Below are positions 1 through 12,135 of a DNA stretch of 64,000 bases, one piece after another. This DNA comes from Brasenia schreberi. Its lineage: Eukaryota > Streptophyta > Magnoliopsida > Nymphaeales > Cabombaceae. The position numbers and the translations under genes were made by a program. The stretch spans positions 8,755,001 to 8,819,000 of the forward strand of contig JAYKKT010000079.1 in assembly GCA_036023115.1 (NCBI GenBank). The letters are read 5' to 3'. The notes under the pieces were generated by a model. It was not told where the DNA came from. It made no database searches and was given only the letters and a program-made list of their open reading frames with translations. Within the stretch, counting starts at the first letter, position 1. Each line of letters begins with the position of its first letter.

Positions 1-427
1 TAGCGTTTTGCTAATATGTTTAGTCATATTGTTCCACTTTAATCATATTATTCCACGTATCAAAAGGTGTACCTATATAATTTCATGCATCTCCTTGAAG
101 AACTTTTTGTTTAAATATATTTTCCTTTTTGTTTTTCAGGTTTCATGATTTAGTTCGAGTAGTTCTATTAATTATGTACTCTTTGCTTCTTTGTACACAT
201 TTTCTGTGTTAGGTAATTAAGCGTTTTCCTAGAATTACCTTATAATTCTTACAACATGATCTATTTTTTCTCCTATAAGCGAAGTAATCAATTTATGTTT
301 GTGGTGAGCCACTCTTATACGTAGTTATTTAAATCCCAAAAACCATAGTTCCATGAATATCTTGATATCCTACTGCCCCTTTATCCATATATCCATTTAA
401 AGAATAAGCTACAATTTCTCTTCTTGT
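1..427. other. AT-rich intergenic DNA, no gene seen
   Basis: No coding similarity or repeat structure was recognised here. The stretch lies just downstream, in the minus-strand sense, of a Gypsy gag remnant and is probably more decayed element sequence. Confidence 0.4.
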
Positions 428-712
428 TTAGTCTGCTCCCATAACTATACCTACCTCATCACCGTCTTGGTACAAAATGGCTTGGAGCAATCGGTCCTCC
501 TCTAGTATGCAAGTCACCTCAAAATACATCTCCACATTGTAGATCCAATTCTCGACTGTTTTGAAATCCCAAACACCAAAGAACTTAACCTGTTTGGGTA
601 CTTTCGGTCGCCAATATGTTGGTACAGCGGTACAGTTGTCAGTAGATAATACTACTTGCGTTACCAATGCCAGAGCAATGGTCGATGCATGGTTAGCTCG
701 AACCTCATTCAT
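428..712 (-). pseudogene. Gypsy-type retrotransposon gag remnant
   Basis: The 94-residue minus-strand reading contains VPKQVKFFGVWDFKTVENWI followed by a MEMYF-like helix. This follows the pattern of plant Gypsy gag (P-x-P-x-x-F-x-G-x-R-D ... E-N-F-L/I ... M-E-x-Y-F). The protein would be the capsid part of a retrotransposon particle. Only this short piece is open; no zinc knuckle, protease or reverse transcriptase of the same element was found nearby. I infer an old, heavily truncated insertion. The family call rests on the motif pattern alone. Confidence 0.55.
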
Positions 713-799
713 ATTCGCCCTATATGCTCCTTAAGCATGGCTACCTGCTAAATGACAGTCATAGATGCAGGAGTAGGTTTCAGTACCATAACTCAAGAC

Positions 800-879
800 T
801 TTGACCTAATGTTGACTATTGTGTATGGTGAAAACGTTCTTTGACCTAATGTTGACTATTGTGTACGGCGAAAATGTCT
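800..879. repeat. 40-bp tandem duplication, two copies
   Basis: Two adjacent 40-bp copies start with TTTGACC/CTTGACC-like sequence and differ at only a few positions (for example GTATGGTG versus GTACGGCG). Short local duplication with no recognised function. Confidence 0.85.
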
Positions 880-1039
880 AGTTGTCCAGTGAGTCGGTTG
901 TCAGGCACCTGGTGAGAGACTTTACGAATTCGGTATGTAGGGCACCTCCCCACCCTTGTGGTCTGCATCTAGAGAGGTTCAAGCACGACTCCAAGGCAGT
1001 CTGCCTTGGGCTCCTTGGTTCGTTCACCTCCCGTAAACA

Positions 1040-1147
1040 TCCAAATCAAATGCAGGTCCAACAACCAAATAAGGGTCCAAATGTCCACCAAATGTAATCA
1101 AATATGACCAAATATCTACCAAATGTTGTCAAATATCAATCAAATGT
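1040..1147 (+). repeat. Degenerate CAAATRT-rich short repeat
   Basis: The heptamer CAAATGT/CAAATAT recurs about every 11-14 bases, interspersed with CCA and TCA triplets. It looks like a decayed minisatellite. The rest of 713-2324 holds no gene I can recognise. Confidence 0.6.
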
Positions 1148-2565
1148 GGGTGCCACAAGCTGGATCAGACCCTCAAGTGTGCCAAATGTCGAGACCTAAA
1201 GGGATGGTTTTTGCCTGAAACAACTAGAGATGAAGTTGGTATAATTCGGCTAACTCTCTACCAAACCTGTTGCTCTTGGTATGGCCTGATAGAGTTTGGT
1301 AAAATTATGATTACCTGTTGATGGAGAATCCGATTTTGCCCAAACTTTTTTAGTGACCGTGAAAGGGTTTTGCATCTCCTTGCAAAATTTCACCGAAAAA
1401 GTCACTGGTCTGCTCGCGGTGATCCTTGCAAAATTGCTCCCAAATATAAGATAGATCCATCGCTCACTATTCACCTTTGCTGAATTTTGCAACGAACGAA
1501 AGTCTTTTCGTGCAATCCGCTAGTGATCTTGGATTCTCTAAGTACCTAAGGACGTTAACTTACCAGTGAAACAAACGAAACTCTATTCTAATATTGGAAT
1601 TGCTCGAAATTGCTCCGAACGTGAAACATGGGCTGGCCACTATTCGACTGCCTTCCAATGGTTTTCCACCAAGACCACTATCAAAACCGTCTTTTTTATG
1701 GTTAGAGGTTCTTATACCAATTTATCACCATACGAGTTTCAATGATTGGAGTTAGCATCCTGTGTTAATCATTTCTTCATCCAAACCCCCAAATATATAC
1801 TACGGAACAATGAGATTGTTAATAACAAGTAAAAGCATAAACTTATATACCTTTCATAAATGAATGCTGTAAATATCAAAGCCTCAAAAAGGTTCCGTTA
1901 TTAATCTATAGTCGGCCAAATATAAGTGTCTTATAGAGGAGTCCACACAATGCCAAAATGGCACTGCACGATGGCCTAATCCATTTAATATCCGGCTCTT
2001 TCCTCAAGGCGTAAATGAGGAAGAAGACATAACAATGGAGTCTCAAACTCCCACCTTGCTTAGTCTCTCTCTCTCTCTCTCTTCTATGTAGACCTCTTTC
2101 TTCCAAGCACTCTCAATGAACTAGGGCCAAACCTCTAACCTAGAACTATCTGACACTTTTATAGACCAAGAGACTGGTTACATAGATTCTATTAAGGAAC
2201 GAGATATGGATCTTGACCCTATACTGGATTTCTCTTATATAATCAAATAGACTTAACACCTTCAGATAAACCCGATGCCCAACTGTCGGTGTTAGGTCGG
2301 GTGCACTTCTGTCACAGAAAACCTCCTTGGAGCCTACCTATAAACCATGCATGTATATGCTCAGAATACCCACTGTTGCTCACAATACCCATTGCAAAGG
2401 TAATATCAAGTCTGGTGATATAGTTAGACAAATTAGTTTTCATAATTTCTTGTTCACTTCCATTGGTACATCACATGTCTTAGAATCGGTCATTCTAGTG
2501 TCCTTCAATAGATCAAAGGTATTTTCCTCTAAGTTAGGAATATACCTTTGCTTGAATATAAAACT

Positions 2566-3130
2566 TCAATACCTAGAAAATAATGAAGTCTTCCTAAATC
2601 TTTCACCTATAATTATAACGTCATCAATATATACTACGAGGATTGAGTTTCCCTTACAATGCTTTACAAACAATGTATGATCATTTGCACTCTGTGAATA
2701 GCCAAGGTTTATAACTCCCTTATTGAATCTTTCGAAACATGCCCTAGGGGATTGCTTTAATCCATATAGGTCTTTTTTCAACTTACACACCTTCGCTCTT
2801 TCCTGTTTGTTTCTTTGTCCTAGAGGTAGTTCCATATATATCTCCTCCATTAGGTTTTCCTGTAAGAAAGCATTTTTAACATCTAACTACCAGAATTTCC
2901 AACTTTTGTTAGATGCCATACTAATAATCATTCGGACTGTGGTAAGTTTTGCTACTCGTTCAAAGGTTTCATTGTAGTCCAAGCAATAGACTTGGCGGTA
3001 GCCCTTTTCTACTATTCTTGCTTTGTATCTATCTATGCTTTCGTATGCTTTTACTGTAATGGTATAAACTCATTAATAACCCACTGTCTTCCTTCCTGGT
3101 GGTAAATCCACTATATCCCATGTTTGATTC
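2566..3130 (-). pseudogene. Copia reverse transcriptase remnant
   Basis: The minus-strand reading gives EEIYMELPLG, KVCKLKKDLYGLKQSPRA, a DHTLFVKH stretch and VVYIDDVIIIG, the typical Copia RT blocks; YIDD is the catalytic aspartate pair (YVDD in most relatives). Upstream sequence to about 3130 reads like ARIVEKGYRQ and LDVKNAFLQ, also RT. Reading frames change between blocks. In a live element this domain copies the RNA genome into cDNA in the particle. Here it is broken. Confidence 0.85.
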
Positions 3131-3586
3131 ATTTCCAAGGCCTCAAGTTCTTGTTTCATAGCTAGCTATCACTCGACATATTTATTAGCATCCTCAAAAT
3201 TCTGTAGAATATAAATAGAAACCCCATTTGCAGCAAAGAATTCATAACTAGAGGATGTATTCTCAAGAGAAATATACTTATCGATAGGATATGTACATGT
3301 TCTCCTACCTTTTCGTAGTGCAATGAGCATATTCATATCATACTCCTCTTGTATATCGATCTCTTAAGGACCTAAGGGGGATGCACTTTTTCGGCCGTGG
3401 TAGTCTGTTTTATTGGTAGAATTATTCTTCTCTCACCTTTTACATACTTCTTTATCTCGATTTGTAGCTTATTGCTTGTCTCACCACTCTTCTCATAATC
3501 TTCAATTTCTATTTCATTGTCGTAGTCTAGAATTATTGGTATGACCTGTGATGATTCTTCAACGGTCCTTTTATTATCATCCTCTA

Positions 3587-3930
3587 TTACATAGTAGAAC
3601 CTAGATTCATGAAAATATACATCTGTAGTACTATAAAATTTCTTATTACATCGATTATCACAAGGGAGTATCCAACAAATACATACCTAATAGATTTGGG
3701 ATCGAGTTTATCTCTCATATCAGAGTGAATATGCATATACGAAACACATCCAAATCCCTTAAGTTGAACATGGAAGGCTTTGTTAGTAGGATAAAACATC
3801 ATAAATGGAGATTTACCATCTAAGACAAGAGATGGGGCTCTATTAATCAAGTATACTACTAAAATAATGCTTGAGTAGAGTTTGTGCATGTGGTTTGGTG
3901 AATAATTCCCTTACTCATCAAATAATGCTT
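3587..3930 (-). pseudogene. Copia integrase C-terminal part
   Basis: The minus-strand protein includes YLINRAPS, LDGKSPFMMFYP, FGCVSYMHIHSDMRDKLDPK and YVFVGYS, the GKSPF and GCV..Y blocks of Copia integrase. The sequence from 3890 to 3930 reads GIIHQTTCT in another frame and continues the domain interrupted by the LINE at 3936-4540. About 40 codons between these two parts are missing, so the integrase is internally deleted as well as interrupted. Confidence 0.8.
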
Positions 3931-3935
3931 GAGTA

Positions 3936-4540
3936 CAACAACAACTAAGCCTTTTCCCATACTAGACGGGGTCGGCTACATGAATTCTTTGTTTCCACAG
4001 ATCCCTATCGTGTGCCATGTTAGCAGTTAACTCACAATAAGCTAGATCATTCTTTATTGTTTCTTTCCAACACTTTTGTAGCCGTCCTCCAGCTCTTTTA
4101 ATACTTTCCAAATTTAGTTTTTCATACCTTCTTACAGGTTCTTCTTTTGATATTCTTTCTATATGTCCAAACCATCTTAAACGATATTCTCTCATTTTAT
4201 CCTCTATTGGTGCCACTCCTAATTTGTTTCTAATAACCTCATTATGTATAGAGTCTTTTCTTATATGACCACTCATCCATCTCAACATCTTCATTTCTGT
4301 CACAAACATCTTTTGTATATGATGATTAACTGCCCAACACTCATAACCATAAAACATGGTAGGCCTAATTGCTGCTCTATAATATTTACCTTTTAACTTT
4401 AATGGTATCTTCTTATCACAAAGAATACCTTATACTCCTCTTCATTTTATCCAACCAGCATTAATTCTATGCGTAACATCTCCATAAATTCTTCCATCAC
4501 TTAGAAAAATTGACCTTAGGTATTTAAAACTTTCCTTTTG
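3936..4540 (-). mobile_element. 5'-truncated RTE LINE nested in Copia integrase
   Basis: The minus-strand reading (MFYGYECWAVNHH ... [13 protein letters not shown]) is the C-terminal end of the same RTE-type LINE found nearly full length at 44333-47613, followed by TAGTATGGGAAAAGGCTTAG and a short GTT tail at 3936-3945. Similarity to the long copy stops sharply at 4540. The 7-mer TTGAGTA occurs at both ends (3929-3935 and 4538-4544) and fits a short target duplication. Joining the flanks gives a continuous Copia integrase reading, which confirms the insertion order. Confidence 0.9.
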
Positions 4541-4989
4541 AGTAGAGGACATAAATTCATCCCATTATCAGACCTGAGAATCTTTACATGAGTTTGAAAT
4601 TGATTTTCGATTTCCTTATGAAATAAAGGAAATAAAGATTCTACCTTATTGTTTAACTTCATTAAATAAATCATTGTAAATCTTGAATAATCATCAATAA
4701 AATCGACAAAGTAGCGGTGACCAATAATAATGAAAGTAGAACGTGAACCCCACACAACATAATGAACTATTTCAAAAGGTTTCATAGTTCTAGAGTTACT
4801 TTTATGAAAAGAATTTCTAACATGTGTAGCATGTTGACAAACATCACATTTAAGATTATCTTTTACGAGATTCCTGCATATATCAGGTAGGACAACTTTC
4901 AACTTAGATAAAGGTAAATGCCCTAATCTACTGTGCCATAGAGATAGATCTTCGAGTCTTCTATCGGTCATAATACCATGTGCTTGCAT
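4541..4989 (-). pseudogene. Copia integrase N-terminal and core part
   Basis: The minus-strand protein has LWHSRLGHLPLSKL and CDVCQHATHVRNSF, the HHCC zinc site, then FVDFIDDYSRFTMIYLM and VKILRSDNG, the catalytic-core landmarks. The core glutamate lies beyond the LINE insertion. In an intact element this enzyme inserts cDNA into the chromosome. Confidence 0.85.
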
Positions 4990-5234
4990 AGGGTTATATA
5001 GCTCTTTTTTGAGACTATCACGTCCAAATGTTTCTCTATCTTCAAGTCCTTAAACAAACGAGCAGAGGGCAAGAAGGTTATTGAGTATCTTTATTTTCTC
5101 ACCAAAAAACTGACATGTAATAAATTTACTAGAATATCAGGTTTAGGCAATACAATGTTTATTAGATTTCCAAACATTAATTTTAACTTTGCTTTTCCAG
5201 CTACTGGAATATAAGAATCATTTGCCAATCAAAC

Positions 5235-6131
5235 CTATTCATTAGTATGTGGTTTTTCATATTCATATATACCCTGACTACTTCCTACCATATCATCTGA
5301 AGTCCCTGAATCGGTTATCCAAACATGAAGCCCAGAAGAACATATGTTACCAAATTCATAGTTGGAGGTCTTTTTTCTTGACATTATAGTAACAACTGAC
5401 GCTTGATGGTCCATAGATGTGCTTGCTGTGTTATCGAGTCGACTCTCTATCACTTCTAACCTTTTCATGACAAGTACGAGTCTTGAATTTTTTTCTTTTT
5501 CAGTCTTATTTTCTAAAGCACCTATAACATAAGTTTTGTTTTTAAATTGAGGAGGTTTACCGACTAGATTCCAACATTGTTCTATTGTATGCCTATTCTT
5601 TCCATAACGAGTGCATTTTAGCTTGACCTTTTCATCTCCTTGGAAGACACCTCTTCCTCTTCTTCTTGTAGTAGGATATCCCCTACCTCTTCCACTCTTT
5701 GGAGTTCCTCTGCTGACAAATGCTTGTCACTGGCCTCTGAATAAATTTTTTCAAGATTAATCTTGTCTTCTTCTTTGATTAATAGGGAATATATAGTACT
5801 GAGGGATGATAGTTCTTTTTTACTCATATTATCTTATTCTGATGAGACTCCCCATAAAAAATCAAACATTTTCTTCTTTTTTACTTTTGCATTCCTATCT
5901 TTGATACATGTGATACACTTATTTTTAAATAAATGTTGCTCGTTCTAGACACCTTGGTTGTCCATAATATTCTTCGATAGTGTTGTCTCCCTGTTTACAT
6001 CTTTTGATTTTTTTCATTATTTCATATTCTTTGGCTATATTTTTTTTCTTGGAATATGCCTCTGCCACAACCTTTAAAATCTCAGTACCGCTGCTCACGA
6101 ACATAATTGTTTTTCCAATGGAGGGAATCAT
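5235..6131 (-). pseudogene. Copia gag, zinc knuckle and protease remnant
   Basis: On the minus strand, 5925-6131 reads EAYSKKKNIAKEYEIMKKI then CKQGDNTIEEYY, matching the gag core of Copia elements. Around 5560-5620 a degenerate knuckle reads KCTRYGKNRHTIEQCW (C-x-x-C replaced by C-x-x-Y). At 5290-5340 WITDSGTSDDMVGSS matches the aspartic-protease block WIIDSGASDHM, with DSG kept. Stops and frame changes separate the parts. Confidence 0.8.
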
Positions 6132-6514
6132 TGATTGAGTTAACTAAGAGCTGACTAAGGCTTAATCTTTGGCCATTTTTCATTAGCAGAGTTGTTTTCA
6201 GAGGGTGTTTCTTGGTTACTTGTCAAGAAACCTATTTTTTCTCTTGATCTTCAACTGATCGAGCCCATTCTATGTAATTCTGGCCATCTAGTTTGATATT
6301 GGTTATTTGAAAGATTCACCCTTCGTTTTACTACCCTCCCCTGCTTATAAACATCTATTTCCTTATATTTTTCTTCTATCTCCCCCTTAATCACAATATA
6401 AAGACTGTTACTTCGATGCAACCCTTGAACACAAGACAAAAAGACTCGATCATCGGCTTACCTCAATGCCAATCGTCTGTGCACTGCCACAACCCTTAAT
6501 TTTGTGTCATTAAT

Positions 6515-6526
6515 GCTATGATATCA
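6515..6526 (-). other. Primer-binding site of the Copia element
   Basis: The minus strand reads TGATATCATAGC, two mismatches from TGGTATCAGAGC, the complement of the initiator methionine tRNA 3' end used by Copia elements. The base before it ends an LTR in ...ACA. It fixes the inner edge of the 5' LTR at 6527. Confidence 0.7.
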
Positions 6527-6710
6527 TGTTAATTTTGCAAAATCATACTTGACTACATGCATCATTGAAGAGTAGAATCATAGGCTGTCGATCACCCTTT
6601 TGAGCTGTATCGGCAACCCCTATCTCTCTTTCTTTTATTAATTTAATTATCTCTAGGGTTGAGGTCTTAAGAGACTTAAATACATCCAGCATAAGGAATT
6701 ATTACAAATA

Positions 6711-8242
6711 TGCCATTAATAAATTGAAAATACAGGAACCTGTAAAAACAAAAAAACCATAACAGCTGGTCATAAACAGTTATAGACTTGGACTGCATCC
6801 AGCCACTCCTCTCAACAGATTCAACTATTCAAAAATGCCGGTCCTGGTTTACCTTTAACTGGCTAGGTCTATCACTTTATGTTTGGGTTGACCCCATCAT
6901 GGCACGAGATTGACTTGGCAAGTATATTTTAATAAAAATGGTGGTAAAAGTTTAGGCCTTTTATACAAATTTTGTTTGACATATAAAGCCTTGGTTAACT
7001 TTCAAGAGCGAAGAGGAACTGAGGCAAGGAGCAACTTTGTGTGATAGGGTTTTGAACGATCAACCACTGGCATGAAATGATGTTATTTAGGCGTCGGGGA
7101 TGAAGTAGACCTTTGTAGACAAGGTCTAATACGAATGGTTCTCTCCCTACATTTTTTCCTGCTTTGTTGATGTGCTTTCTTGGACATTAAGATTGTTTAG
7201 ATTTTATCTAATGTAGTGAAAGAGAAAAGCAAATTTTGATCTTTTGTGTAGTTGATTCTTTTTATTCCTTTCTTTTATGGATTGACCTTTTCTATGTTTC
7301 AATCTATGTAGAACATGCTAGTTTTTTTTCCTGTGGGTAACATGATATGCAAGGAATCCATGTACTGTGTGTCCAGTCGTGCTAACATGAAAGTGTTATA
7401 TATTGTGCTTGCAAACGTAAAAGTCAGGCACTGTGATTAGCATGTTCTTTACATGTAGCTGATGGGACACAACCCCCGAATATGACACAAAAGCAAAGTT
7501 ACCTCCCCCTAATAATGTTACTGCAGTTGTAAACTTGTAATAACAACCTTGCGATGAGGGGTCCATTCACGGATCACTTAGAGAATGAGTCAAATCCTTA
7601 GATCTCTGGCATTCAAATAGAGCACATATTGAGAAGTTTCGTGATAGTTTTGTATTTAAAGAAAAGGTTGAATAGCTTTGTTTGGCACATCAAGGGCATT
7701 TTGTACCAAAATGTAACATGGTGGATACTTTTGAGTCAAAGTTAACGTTTGGGGCCCAACTGCACCTCATCCCCAAGTTTAAATTAGTCATGTGCAAATG
7801 ATCCAACATTAGAGCTCAAGAATTAGCTTTTCCGTGGACCAGGAACAGATTTTAATGTATATGACTGTTGACTGGACATGAAAAACCACTTAAGAATTTT
7901 CAACTTGTACAATGTGGGCTGATGTATAAATTTAGATTTGAGATGAAGTGGCCGAAATTGTATTAATCAAGCTTAGATTTTGATGAAGTGACCGAAATGG
8001 TATTGGTCAGGCCCTTCTACACTGATAGAGTATAACGTCTTATTTGTATAAAATGCAATACTGATAACACTGTGAATAAGACATGATATACTTTCATCTG
8101 GTAAGATAAATTATGTCTCTATTTTCTTTATGGGATATACTGCTCAAGAGAAGCATTGCATTGATGTTGAGTGGTATACCTATTAGCAGAATTTGATATG
8201 TGACTTTTTGAATCCTTTCCTTTGTTTGTCACCTTTTTGCAG
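6711..8242. other. Non-coding DNA upstream of the aconitase pseudogene
   Basis: No open reading frame or motif was recognised. The missing 5' exons of aconitase (those coding the part before PMSMVLPG) were looked for and not found, so they are either lost or lie outside the window. Confidence 0.4.
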
Positions 8243-8362
8243 CAAATGACTGCAGTGTTTCCTGGTGTCATTGGGTTTATGTTGTCTTGGAATGACCAAT
8301 TGTGTCAGTGCTACTTGCTTTGTTTTAACTGGTGTGAAAGAGGATGTGGAAACATGTTGCTC
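8243..8362 (+). pseudogene. Decayed duplicate of an aconitase exon
   Basis: Starting right after a polypyrimidine tract and CAG, this segment aligns over about 90 bases with the aconitase exon at 8502-8646: both share CCTGGTGTC-TTGGGTTTA and TTGGTTTTAACTG-like stretches in order. It includes the copy of the 3' splice site. It has stops and changed codons and no good donor. I infer a local duplication of intron end plus exon, followed by decay. Confidence 0.75.
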
Positions 8363-9660
8363 TACTGAAAATATTCCTTCTTTTGTGGGTTGATTCTCAA
8401 GTTAAACATCGTATAAATCATGGTTATTTGTGTCTCAGAATAATTTGATTACTGTAGCTAATTTTTTTTATCTCTTCTTTTCTCCCTCGCTTATTTTGCA
8501 GCCAATGAGTATGGTTTTGCCTGGTGTCGTTGGGTTTAAGTTGTTTGGGAAATTGCACGATGGTGTCACGGCTACTGACTTGGTTTTAACTGTCACACAA
8601 ATGCTGCGAAAACATGGTGTTGTTGGGAAGTTTGTTGAGTTCTACGGTAATTCTGATGCGCACATTTTTAAATGGAAGCAACTGTTTTCAGTTTGCAAAT
8701 TACATGTTCTTTATCATGTTTTGCTGCTGCAGGTGAGGGCATGGAGAAACTATCATTGGCTGATCGTGCCACTATAGCTAATATGTCACCTGAATATGGG
8801 GCGACGATGGGCTTCTTCCCTGTGGACCATGTCACGTTGCAATACCTGAAGTTAACAGGACGAAGTGATGAAACAGTAAGTCTCCCTTTTTCTACTCCTG
8901 GAAGTTTCATTTCTGGGAGTCTTGAGTTCTTGACTGTTGTTAGCTTGATTTAATTATTTCCACTACAGGTTGCAATGATAGAGGCATACTTAAGAGCGAA
9001 CAAAATGTTTGTTGACTACAATGAGGTGAGTCAGGTCACAATTTTATTGCATGTGAAGGATCATGGATAAGTTGCAGATCTCTAAGTTTATACTTCACAT
9101 ACAGCCTCAACAAGAAAGAGTATACTCATCTTACCTGGAGTTAGATCTTGCCGATGTTGAGCCCTGTGTCTCAGGGCCAAAGAGGTAACCATCATTTAGC
9201 CATGTGTTTTGGGATCAATGCAACTCTCTCTCTGACTTTATGGTTTTCTAACAGACCCCACGATCGCGTGCCACTGAAAGAAATGAAACGAGATTGGCAT
9301 TCATGTTTGGATAACAAGGTTGGGTTTAAGGTAAAGTGCTGGACTTCTCAGTGTAGTCTCACCCATGGTGCTGCACCATCTGCTCAAGCAAGGTCCAGTT
9401 CTCATTTATATGATCTTTCCTGGTTATTCTGGTAGGATTTGAAATTAAATTGAACGAGACAACAATTTTCACCAGGTGAAATACATGCCCTTTGATATAG
9501 TGACATTGACATCGAAACAACATGGAAATAATATGAGATATGCGGAATGGGACAGTTTAATTTCATTAATTCCTCCTTTACTTCTAGCTTGTATCATGAA
9601 CCAAAGGAAGGTAAGCACATGAATGAAGGCAACTATCTCATATTCGCAAGAAGCATAACT

Positions 9661-9830
9661 GGAAGCTTGGTTAGTTTGTCCAAGAATCTGGATCACTGAA
9701 AGAAGGTATAGTTCTGTTTTCTCATATGGTGATATAGGTGGCTGTTGCTAGAAGCCTGGTTAGTTTGTGTAAGGAATCTTGATCACTGAAAGAAAGTATA
9801 ATTCTGTTTCCTCATATGGTTAGCTTGGTA
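9661..9830 (+). repeat. Tandem duplication of about 89 bp in the aconitase intron
   Basis: Two imperfect copies contain GGTTAGTTTGT, GATCACTGAAAGAA and CTGTTTTCTCATATGG-like blocks in the same order. Local duplication just before the Copia remnant. Confidence 0.75.
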
Positions 9831-10744
9831 AGTCAGTTTATGCATTGTCCTACCAGATCTCATATAAATGTTGTGAGACAAATATTAAGATACTTGAAGC
9901 ACACTCCAGGAAATGACCTATTGTATACAGCTCATGATCATTTCAATGTAGAGGTATTTACATATGCAGATTAGGCAGGCTTTGTTGATTATAGACGATT
10001 GACCTCTGGGTATCTAATGATGGCGGGGGCAATATAGTCTCTTGAAAAAGTAGAAAGCAAAATGTAGTGGCAAGGCCGTCAACAAAAGCAGAGTATAGAG
10101 CGGCAACACTTGGAGTCTGTGAGTCAATCTGGCTAAAATTCCTACTACAAGAACTTGGTACCCATACTAAAGAGTCGATCTTATTCTATTGTGATCTGAT
10201 TATATATCGCTTATGGTCTGATTATCACTACTACTAGAGGTATATTAAAGTCGTTCTCTCAAATAACTACTAATCCTGTATATTATGAGAGAACGAAGCA
10301 TATTAAAATAAATTGTCACTTCATAAGCAATATATTAAAGTCTGGAATATGTTCGATCAGAAGAGCAGTGTGTTGATTTCTTAACCAAAGCGTTGGAGAA
10401 AAGAAGACTTGAAAAACTCTTTAGCAAGTTAAGGACTCAAAGTATCTTCGTCCCAACTTGAGAAACAATGTTAGAATCGAGTTTGTGTTAGTCTTTATGG
10501 GCTATGTATTGAGGTAGCCCTGTTTTGTTTGAATTTGTTTTTAAAGGTACTTTAAATTTGGGGCCACTTATTAGGGGCAATTTTATCTTTTTTCTATATA
10601 TCCTGTATTATAAAACCTAGTGGTTAGTCGACCACACGAATAAGAAAGAAAAAGGGAGAGAGGGGCTGTTGGCTACCAAAAAGGAGGCTGAAACCCTGAT
10701 TTCCAATTCTTCATATGCTTGATTCACATCTATATTATTGTACA
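9831..10744 (+). mobile_element. Copia RNase H and 3' LTR remnant in the aconitase intron
   Basis: The plus strand reads INVVRQILRYLKHTPGNDLL, then FTYAD*AGFVDYRRLTSGY, KSRKQNVVARPSTKAEYRA and FLTKALEKRRLEKLFSKL in shifted frames. These are the RNase H blocks at the end of Copia pol. After the stop a sequence starting TGTTAGAATC at about 10469 looks like the 3' LTR; its end near 10744 (TTGTACA) is a guess. The 5' part is missing, so this is a truncated, dead copy. Confidence 0.8.
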
Positions 10745-11457
10745 GGTTGACAAGACAAAGATCTTATTCTTGAGAAGAACTGGTTGAGAAGAAATGGGTA
10801 AGTACGAGAACAACAACTCAATAGGGAGAGCGACTCAATGAGGATAAAGTGATATTTGACTATAACTGACATGCACATAGAAATTTTATGTGTAATGTCG
10901 AATAACCTTTATTTTGCCAACGTCCCATTTTTTAGAGTTCTAGTACATATAATTTATTTCCCATAAGGAATCTCTAAATAAAACTCCAAAATTAACATTG
11001 AAAAGGGCTCTCCTGCATTTAGACTCCTAACTTATATTCTCCTAAACAATTCAAACTAAATCAAACTCCTTTAGCGATATCTCCTTCATGGAGATAAACT
11101 CTTTGTTTATCTAATAATTAATAAGAAAATCCAAATGACCAAACAGCCTTTTATAGCATGCTTGGGCTTTTCTTTCCCTTTGGTTCAAAGGGCTCCCGAA
11201 TACCGATTTTGATTGGGAAGGGGGCAGATCCTTGTATTCAATTAGATTTGGTCCGTAGGATTTGTCCGAGAACATATCACACGTGATACCACTAAAATTA
11301 AAAGGGTAAGGCAATAATTGTAAGCAAAAACAATGTTTTGTGGTGCCAAGTGTTGGTCAAACAACCCATTAGGTCGTGCCAAAGATATCCATTTCAAAAA
11401 TGAAGGTGTTGAGGTCTGCTTTGACTATTAAGGGGTAAACTAGATCAGTAATGCGGT

Positions 11458-11460
<3 letters not shown>

Positions 11461-11535
<75 letters not shown>
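11461..11535 (+). repeat. (GA)n microsatellite
   Basis: About 37 uninterrupted GA units inside the large aconitase intron. Confidence 0.98.
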
Positions 11536-11537
<2 letters not shown>

Positions 11538-12095
11538 CTGAAGTGCTTGAAGGAAACAATGAGACATGGTGTGGTCGAATGATGACTAAGAACCCATGCA
11601 CTTGAACCCACTTTATGTTTGAAAAATATTAGTTTTCACTTTAGTATATGTCTTGTATTTATAATATAAAAGCATAAACATACATTATATTGTACTTGTA
11701 CAGTCTTACAGGTGCTTTACAATTACATGATTTCTGGTTCTATTTGGATTGCACATTTATTATTGAGGGTACTCTTACTTTGTGGAGTAATCCTAAAAAG
11801 TCAAACTTATGTTTACTCTTGACCCAGAGCCAGTTCATATTATTTTTTGACTTGATCACTTGACGATCTGCACTGTTCTTGCTCAGTATTCATTTCGTGA
11901 CAGCTGTCTCTTAAATATGTGGTGCCACACCTATCTTGAACAGTTTGATACATGATACTGGTACTTCCCTCATGCTGGTCTGTGAATCGCCACTACTAAT
12001 TCTAACTTAGTGATGGTTTGGTGCTATTATTACTTTACTAGTGAATAATAACTTATGAAATCTAAACTTTTTGTCTAGTTTTACAAGATATTATC

Positions 12096-12098
<3 letters not shown>

Positions 12099-12133
<35 letters not shown>
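12099..12133 (+). repeat. (TA)n microsatellite
   Basis: About 17 TA units. A shorter TA run occurs at 12425-12444 inside the hAT-like element. Confidence 0.95.

Positions 12134-12135
<2 letters not shown>

Larger units (their letters stand above)
2325..6710 (-). mobile_element. Decayed Copia-type LTR retrotransposon (minus strand)
   Basis: Read on the minus strand the order is gag, zinc knuckle, aspartic protease, integrase, reverse transcriptase, which is the Copia order. A primer-binding site at 6515-6526 puts the 5' LTR directly above it, starting at 6527 with TGTTAATTTT; its outer end is not certain and is set near 6710. Only the start of the RNase H region is visible at the lower end and no 3' LTR was recognised, so the element is truncated there. 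Frameshifts and stops break every domain. A LINE fragment is nested in the integrase. It is inactive. Confidence 0.85.

Noticed and set aside
11369..11611. Ser-Leu-rich open frame over the (GA)n repeat
   Set aside because: Translation of a dinucleotide repeat. The same applies to open frames at 43813-44148, 49137-49461 and 49910-50098.
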